Origin: an uncultured Bacilli bacterium
GTDB taxonomy: Bacteria; Bacillota_I; Bacilli_A; RF39; UBA660
DNA length: 46,524 nt
Direction: 5' to 3'
Assembly (NCBI GenBank): GCA_934096295.1
Contig: CAKOLL010000006.1
Span: forward strand, 1-46,524
In this document: in pieces, positions 41,759-46,524 of the stretch
How the letters are laid out: each line of letters begins with the position of its first letter
Position numbering within the stretch: the first letter of the stretch is position 1
Translations under genes and position numbers: made by a program
Notes under the pieces: model-generated
The model's database searches: none
The model's input: the letters and a program-made list of their open reading frames with translations, nothing else
Told to the model about the DNA's origin: nothing

Positions 41759-42114
41759 TGGTGGAGTAGAGGAGAGTTGAACTCCTGTCCAATATACCCT
41801 ATATCACAACGTCTACAAGTTTAGGTAGATTTAAATGTCCTAATTAAAATGGCTCTACACTAACCTATTAATTAGTAAGTTTAGTTAAATTCGATATACT
41901 AACCTAAACAATTAATATATTATATCTTATATTTATTAACCCCTAGTTCAACCTATAAGAGAAATTGAATAGAAGTGCTCCCTTAACCTTTAATTAGGCA
42001 AAAGCAGGAGCGAAACTATAATTAGCTTCGTCATTTAATTTTAATTTTGCACTTAAGGTATGCCGACCACTTGCAGTCATGCCTAGTAATACATGTCGAA
42101 ACCAGTACTACCCC
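41759..42114 (-). ncRNA. ssrA: tmRNA
   Basis: A 356-nt RNA for rescue of stalled ribosomes. The 5' end GGGGTAG pairs with CTACTCC before the encoded ACCA, TGGTTTCGACA is the conserved 5' motif, and GGAGTTCAACTCTCC is the T arm. The tag frame, starting at GCA, reads AKLKLNDEANYSFAPAFA and stops at TAA. The tag ends in AFA, not ALAA. Its promoter is at 42123-42151. This fills most of the 484-base gap between genes. Confidence 0.96.
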
Positions 42115-42122
42115 ATGTGTAA

Positions 42123-42151
42123 ATTATAGCAAAAATTTAGTGATTTGTCTA
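42123..42151 (-). promoter_or_regulatory. tmRNA promoter
   Basis: Minus strand TAGACA, 17 nt, TATAAT (42123-42128), 8 nt before the RNA's first base. Confidence 0.7.
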
Positions 42152-42170
42152 TAATTTAGCAACACTTTTA

Positions 42171-43151
42171 CTACCTTTTTTCTATATTTTCTGATGAGTT
42201 TGGATTGTTAAATACTTTCATAAATTTTTCTCCCGTATGTGTTAATGTCCATTCATACATTAAACCACCTTTTACAAACATTTCATTATCCGTTGGTATT
42301 TTCTTTATAAAATCGTTTATGTAATGGGCTAAATCAGCAGTTTTTACTACAATCATACCTTTAGCTGTTGGAAAATAAGTCCCTTCTTCAATTTTTCGAA
42401 TACCTGGTAAACTGTTAACCATTAAATAATTACAAACTTTTGGTATAAAATAATCAATCCAAGTATTTTCTTTATCTATGTTAATATCTAATGTCGTAGC
42501 ATGTCCAAAATCTCTTAACATGATAATTATATGATTATCAGAAATAGATAATATTGTTTTTTCAGAATCTGCCATAAAATTATCTAGACCGTCAAAAATA
42601 CTGGTAGCTATTGGAGTCTTCTCCCCATATAATCTAGTTCTTCCTTTTTCTAACTTCATCATGCTACTTTGTAATATATTTTCATTATTAACTACATATA
42701 TATGGAAAACATGCAATATTTCATTTATTGATGTTGATTGTGATAATATATCTTCTAAATCTATAAAGCAGCTATAACCAATAATTTCTTCATTTACTTT
42801 TTTAACAAGTTCTGGTGACATACTAGTAAACATTTTTATAAAAGTTTGTTCTAATCTATAATAATTGTATCCACATTCTAAAACTTGTTGCTGATATTTT
42901 TTAAATGTATTTTCAATATATTCTTCAATATTTGATCCGAATTCAAAACTTCTAACTATTCTTAGAAATAGCAATTCTATTCTATCAATAGTGTCATTTA
43001 ACTTTTGTACATAGGAAATTATTTCACTTGGATTATTTCTGTCAGCATTATTTGGAAATGTATTATTTATAAGATTTTTTATTATTAAATCAATTTTAAA
43101 AAAATTTTCTATTTTTTTAAAGTTTTTTATTTCTTTTTCATTTCCATCCAT
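42171..43151 (-). CDS. Protein of unknown function
   Basis: A 326-residue soluble protein. It is mostly helical in the first half (about 40-150), then a mixed part with ISDNHIIIMLRDFGHATTLD and a C-terminal GGLMYEWTLTHTGEKF. No membrane segment, signal or known motif. It follows tsaD by 11 bp and so belongs to the t6A operon's transcript. Family not recognised. Confidence 0.6.
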   Translation of the reverse strand: MDGNEKEIKNFKKIENFFKIDLIIKNLINNTFPNNADRNNPSEIISYVQKLNDTIDRIELLFLRIVRSFEFGSNIEEYIENTFKKYQQQVLECGYNYYRLEQTFIKMFTSMSPELVKKVNEEIIGYSCFIDLEDILSQSTSINEILHVFHIYVVNNENILQSSMMKLEKGRTRLYGEKTPIATSIFDGLDNFMADSEKTILSISDNHIIIMLRDFGHATTLDINIDKENTWIDYFIPKVCNYLMVNSLPGIRKIEEGTYFPTAKGMIVVKTADLAHYINDFIKKIPTDNEMFVKGGLMYEWTLTHTGEKFMKVFNNPNSSENIEKR

Positions 43152-43162
43152 AATTTACCTCT

Positions 43163-44167
43163 TTAACATACATCAGCTTGTGACTCACCATTTAAAGAAA
43201 AGTCAGCAAATTCTTTTTTTAAATATAATGGATATGCTGCTGCCCCAATCATGGCGGCGTTATCTGTACAATAAATAAATTCTGGTATACTTAATTTGGC
43301 TCCATTTTTATCAGCAATTTTTTTAATTTCTCCTCTTAAATATTTGTTAGCTGATACTCCACCAGCTACGATAACGTGTTTTATTCCTGTATTTTTTAAA
43401 GCTAAATCAGTTTTGCGAGCTAGTTCGTCAATTGCAACATATTGAAAACTAGCTGCCAAATCTGCTTCTCTTATAACGTTACCTTTTTGTTTTTCATTAT
43501 GCACTACATTTATTATTCTACTTTTTAATCCACTATAGCTAAAATTGTAAGTATTATCCAAAACGGGTCTAGGAAAATTATATGTTACTTTTCCCTCTAA
43601 AGCTTTTTTTTCTATTCCAGGTCCTCCGGGATAAGGAATACCTAAAATTCTTGCTACTTTATCATATGCTTCTCCGATAGCATCATCAAGTGTTCCACCT
43701 AAAAATTCAAAGTCATAGTCATCTTTCATGATTACAAGTTCTGTATGTCCACCACTAACTACTAATGCTAATAGTGGAAATTCTAATTTCTTATTTATGG
43801 CATTTGCATATATATGTCCAATTAAATGATTTACCGCTATTAATGGTTTGTTGTATACATAACTTAACACTTTGGCAAATTCAATCCCCACTAGTAATGA
43901 ACCTAATAGTCCAGGTTTTTGTGTTACAGCGATAGCATCTACATCTGAAACACTCATATTTGCTTTTTTTAGAGTTTCTTCAAGAACTTTTGTAATATTT
44001 TCTGTATGCATTCTTGATGCAATTTCGGGAACTACTCCTCCGAAATTAGCATGCGTATACATTTGAGTAAGTATTGTTATAGCTGTTACTTCGCATCCAT
44101 TTTTTACTATTGCTATACTTGTTTCATCACAAGATGTTTCTATTGCTAATATATACGTATCCTTCAT
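43163..44167 (-). CDS. tsaD: tRNA t6A37 threonylcarbamoyltransferase TsaD
   Basis: A 334-residue enzyme that transfers the threonylcarbamoyl group to A37 of ANN-decoding tRNAs. ETSCDETSIAIV at the N-terminus, HLIGHIYA (His114 and His118, metal ligands), VSGGHTEL, GGPGIEK and the late CTDNAAMIGAA are all present. It is full length and 1 bp after rimI. Confidence 0.98.
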   Translation of the reverse strand: MKDTYILAIETSCDETSIAIVKNGCEVTAITILTQMYTHANFGGVVPEIASRMHTENITKVLEETLKKANMSVSDVDAIAVTQKPGLLGSLLVGIEFAKVLSYVYNKPLIAVNHLIGHIYANAINKKLEFPLLALVVSGGHTELVIMKDDYDFEFLGGTLDDAIGEAYDKVARILGIPYPGGPGIEKKALEGKVTYNFPRPVLDNTYNFSYSGLKSRIINVVHNEKQKGNVIREADLAASFQYVAIDELARKTDLALKNTGIKHVIVAGGVSANKYLRGEIKKIADKNGAKLSIPEFIYCTDNAAMIGAAAYPLYLKKEFADFSLNGESQADVC

Positions 44168-44168
44168 T

Positions 44169-44591
44169 TTAATTCCCCCATTTCATTATAATGGCATCAC
44201 TATTTTTATAGTAATTCTTTCTTATTCCCACTTCTTTAAAATCAGACTTTTTATATAAAGATATTGCTGCGGTATTTGTACTTGATACTTCTAAAATTAT
44301 GGTCTTATCTTTGTTTAAACTTTTTAGTTTATCAATTAAATCTGTTCCTATATGTTGGTAACGACTGTTTTTATCCACAAAAATACTAAGTAAATCAATA
44401 TTGTCTCCAAGATCAATTGCATATAAATATCCTACAATACCTTTATTTTCTGCTACTAAAACAATTGCCATTTTATTATCAATTTCTGTTTCAATATGGT
44501 ATGTTTTTACAAAATTGTGATGTAATTGTTCTCCGAGAATGTTTATTTGTTCAATATCTTTGTTAGTTGCTTTTCTTATCAATTTCAACAC
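44169..44591 (-). CDS. rimI: GNAT acetyltransferase RimI-like
   Basis: A 140-residue GNAT enzyme; SRYQHIGTDLIDKLKSL is the acetyl-CoA loop and ILEVSSTNTAAISLYKKSDFKEVG the typical end. RimI acetylates the N-terminus of S18 in E. coli and is often found between tsaB and tsaD as here. The start (GTG 44591) overlaps tsaB by 29 bases and is uncertain, since the ribosome site is weak. Confidence 0.9.
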   Translation of the reverse strand: MLKLIRKATNKDIEQINILGEQLHHNFVKTYHIETEIDNKMAIVLVAENKGIVGYLYAIDLGDNIDLLSIFVDKNSRYQHIGTDLIDKLKSLNKDKTIILEVSSTNTAAISLYKKSDFKEVGIRKNYYKNSDAIIMKWGN

Positions 44592-45123
44592 CTATTTTCT
44601 TTATATATATAGGATTAACATCGTGGGCATTTGTTGGTCTTCTATTTAATAGAAAATCATATACTTTTTCTGCATCAATTTTATAGTCTAAATTATAATC
44701 ATCTTTATTTTCCATGTTGATAAATTCAGAGTTATTAACATAAGTATAATCTTTGATAGTGTTGTAATTTTCATCAAACTCTCCTAAGTAACATCCGTTT
44801 CCGTCACTTATACCTACTTTACTTTTATTATTACTTATTGCCGTTACCTCAAGGGAAGTAATAGTTTTAATAGGAATATTAAGGGTATATGCTAATGTTT
44901 TAGCAATTGTAATTCCTAATCTAACACTAGTAAATGAGCCTGGTCCATTTACCACTATTACATCAGTGATATTTTTTCCATCAATTACTTCTTTTATCGT
45001 AGGAAACAATACTTCACTATTATTTTTTTTGTTGATAACTTCTTTTTTATCCACAATCGCCCCATCTTTTAATAAAAATATTAAGATATCATTTAAATGT
45101 GTGTCTATTAATAAAGTCGTCAT
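44563..45123 (-). CDS. tsaB: tRNA t6A biosynthesis scaffold TsaB
   Basis: A 186-residue paralogue of TsaD that binds TsaD and TsaE. TLLIDTHLNDILIFLLKDG and VNGPGSFTSVRLGITIAKTL are the family motifs. It lacks the metal ligands, as expected, and has a shortened C-terminal half. It meets the tsaE stop. Confidence 0.92.
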   Translation of the reverse strand: MTTLLIDTHLNDILIFLLKDGAIVDKKEVINKKNNSEVLFPTIKEVIDGKNITDVIVVNGPGSFTSVRLGITIAKTLAYTLNIPIKTITSLEVTAISNNKSKVGISDGNGCYLGEFDENYNTIKDYTYVNNSEFINMENKDDYNLDYKIDAEKVYDFLLNRRPTNAHDVNPIYIKKIGVEIDKKSN

Positions 45124-45575
45124 TATAATACCGCACTACATATTTCTTCGTATTCTTCACCATGTGGCACGAATACAAGTATTCTAGTATCTTCATCAAT
45201 TAATTTAAACTTAATGTCTAATCTTTTTTCAGGTAATTTGTCTTTAATTATGTCTGCCCATTCTATTATTGTTACTCCACCTTTATTAAAGTAATCGTTA
45301 AAGCCAATAGATTCGTCAGTTTCTTCAAGACGATAAACATCCATATGATATAATGGAAGCTCACCAGAAGTGTATTCTTTAATAATATTAAATGTAGGAC
45401 TTGTTATTGTTTCTTCTATTTCCATAGCGCTCGCAAATCCTTTGGTAAATACAGTTTTTCCACTGCCTAGCTCTCCATATAAGCAAATTACCATATTAGG
45501 AAATTTTTCGCTTTCAATATCTTGAGCAATTCTAATTGTATCATCAACTGATCTTGATGTGTATTTATAATCCAT
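45123..45575 (-). CDS. tsaE: tRNA t6A biosynthesis ATPase TsaE
   Basis: A 150-residue P-loop protein; LYGELGSGKTVFTKGFA (Walker A, about 32-48), SPTFNIIKEY and HMDVYRLEE are characteristic. It is the first gene of tsaE-tsaB-rimI-tsaD; AGGTGAT precedes ATG 45575. TsaC/Sua5, needed to make the substrate, is not in the window. Confidence 0.96.
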   Translation of the reverse strand: MDYKYTSRSVDDTIRIAQDIESEKFPNMVICLYGELGSGKTVFTKGFASAMEIEETITSPTFNIIKEYTSGELPLYHMDVYRLEETDESIGFNDYFNKGGVTIIEWADIIKDKLPEKRLDIKFKLIDEDTRILVFVPHGEEYEEICSAVL

Positions 45576-45677
45576 TTCTAATCACCTATTCCTATTATAA
45601 GATATAATTTATATTTAATACAAGTCTTAAAACACTATTTTACATTTTATTTTGTATTTATTTTAACGCAAAAAAAA

Positions 45678-45780
45678 TTGGCGACTACCTATCTTAGCAT
45701 AACACTATTTTCGGCGTATTAGGTCTTAACTTCTCTGTTCGGGATGGGAAGAGGTGTATCACCTAAGCTATCGTCACCAA
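45678..45780 (-). rRNA. rrf: 5S ribosomal RNA
   Basis: About 103 nt. TTGGTGACGATAGC at the 5' end pairs with the 3' end GTCGCCAA, and CCATCCCGAACAG is the conserved loop region. A run of eight T follows at once on the minus strand with no separate hairpin. It is the last gene of the rRNA operon. Confidence 0.95.
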
Positions 45781-45848
45781 TAAAGGATTTTGTCCTTTAA
45801 AAAACCCGATAATGCAATGATATAATTCATCTAATTTTAGAATAATTG

Positions 45849-46524
<676 letters not shown>

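Overview
The window comes from the chromosome of a very AT-rich, anaerobic, low-GC Gram-positive bacterium. It looks like an uncultured gut Bacillota lineage on the Mollicutes/Erysipelotrichia side (RF39-like); this placement is inferred from gene content, not from a phylogeny. Supporting signs are a single-chain pyruvate:ferredoxin oxidoreductase, a short [FeFe]-hydrogenase, Gram-positive sigma-70-type promoters (TTGACA-17-TATAAT), many T-tailed terminators, an L10 leader of the Firmicutes type, and a tmRNA tag ending in AFA as in mycoplasmas. UGA is a stop codon here: several genes end in TGA inside ATGA/GTGA overlaps, so the Mycoplasma code is not used.

Layout: 1-242 holds divergent promoters and a probable small structured RNA. 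243-5512 (minus) carries nifJ/PFOR, enolase and an HdeD-like membrane protein; 5631-6851 (plus) is a FemAB-type peptidoglycan branching enzyme; 6926-7147 is a TnpB relic. 7254-11473 (minus) is the str operon rpsL-rpsG-fusA-tuf. 11648-13376 (minus) has a 45-residue prepilin-like small protein, a WYL regulator and a SIS-domain protein. 13547-16565 (plus) is a YtrA-type ABC transporter operon with its GntR regulator, followed by a tiny hydrophobic ORF that may be a type I toxin. 16925-19294 (minus) is rplK-rplA-rplJ-rplL with two structured leaders; rpoBC is not next to it.

19512-25202 holds a membrane-anchored Ig-like protein, a four-gene operon (TetR, [FeFe]-hydrogenase, two surface thioredoxin-fold proteins) and a dicarboxylate/amino-acid symporter. 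25332-28212 has a SipW-type signal peptidase, a frameshifted DUF4177 gene, tRNA-Cys, a lipoprotein and a frameshifted double-HTH regulator. 28288-35029 is mostly envelope-related: multi-pass membrane protein, LysM protein, PH-domain protein, M23-SH3 cell-wall enzyme, PlsC-like acyltransferase and a tail-anchored protein. 35151-41224 contains an S41 peptidase and, on the other strand, a tightly overlapping six-gene operon: acyl-activating ligase, acyl carrier protein, phosphopantetheinyl transferase, two GT8 glycosyltransferases and a PlsC-like acyltransferase. This is the best candidate here for an undescribed pathway, probably a surface glycolipid. 41324-46524 has a DUF4186 gene, tmRNA (ssrA), an unknown gene, the t6A genes tsaD-rimI-tsaB-tsaE, 5S rRNA and the 3' part of 23S rRNA.

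The translation and RNA genes form the stable backbone. The region 26-36 kb, with two frameshifted genes and a 33-bp direct repeat beside acyltransferase genes, looks like the plastic part.
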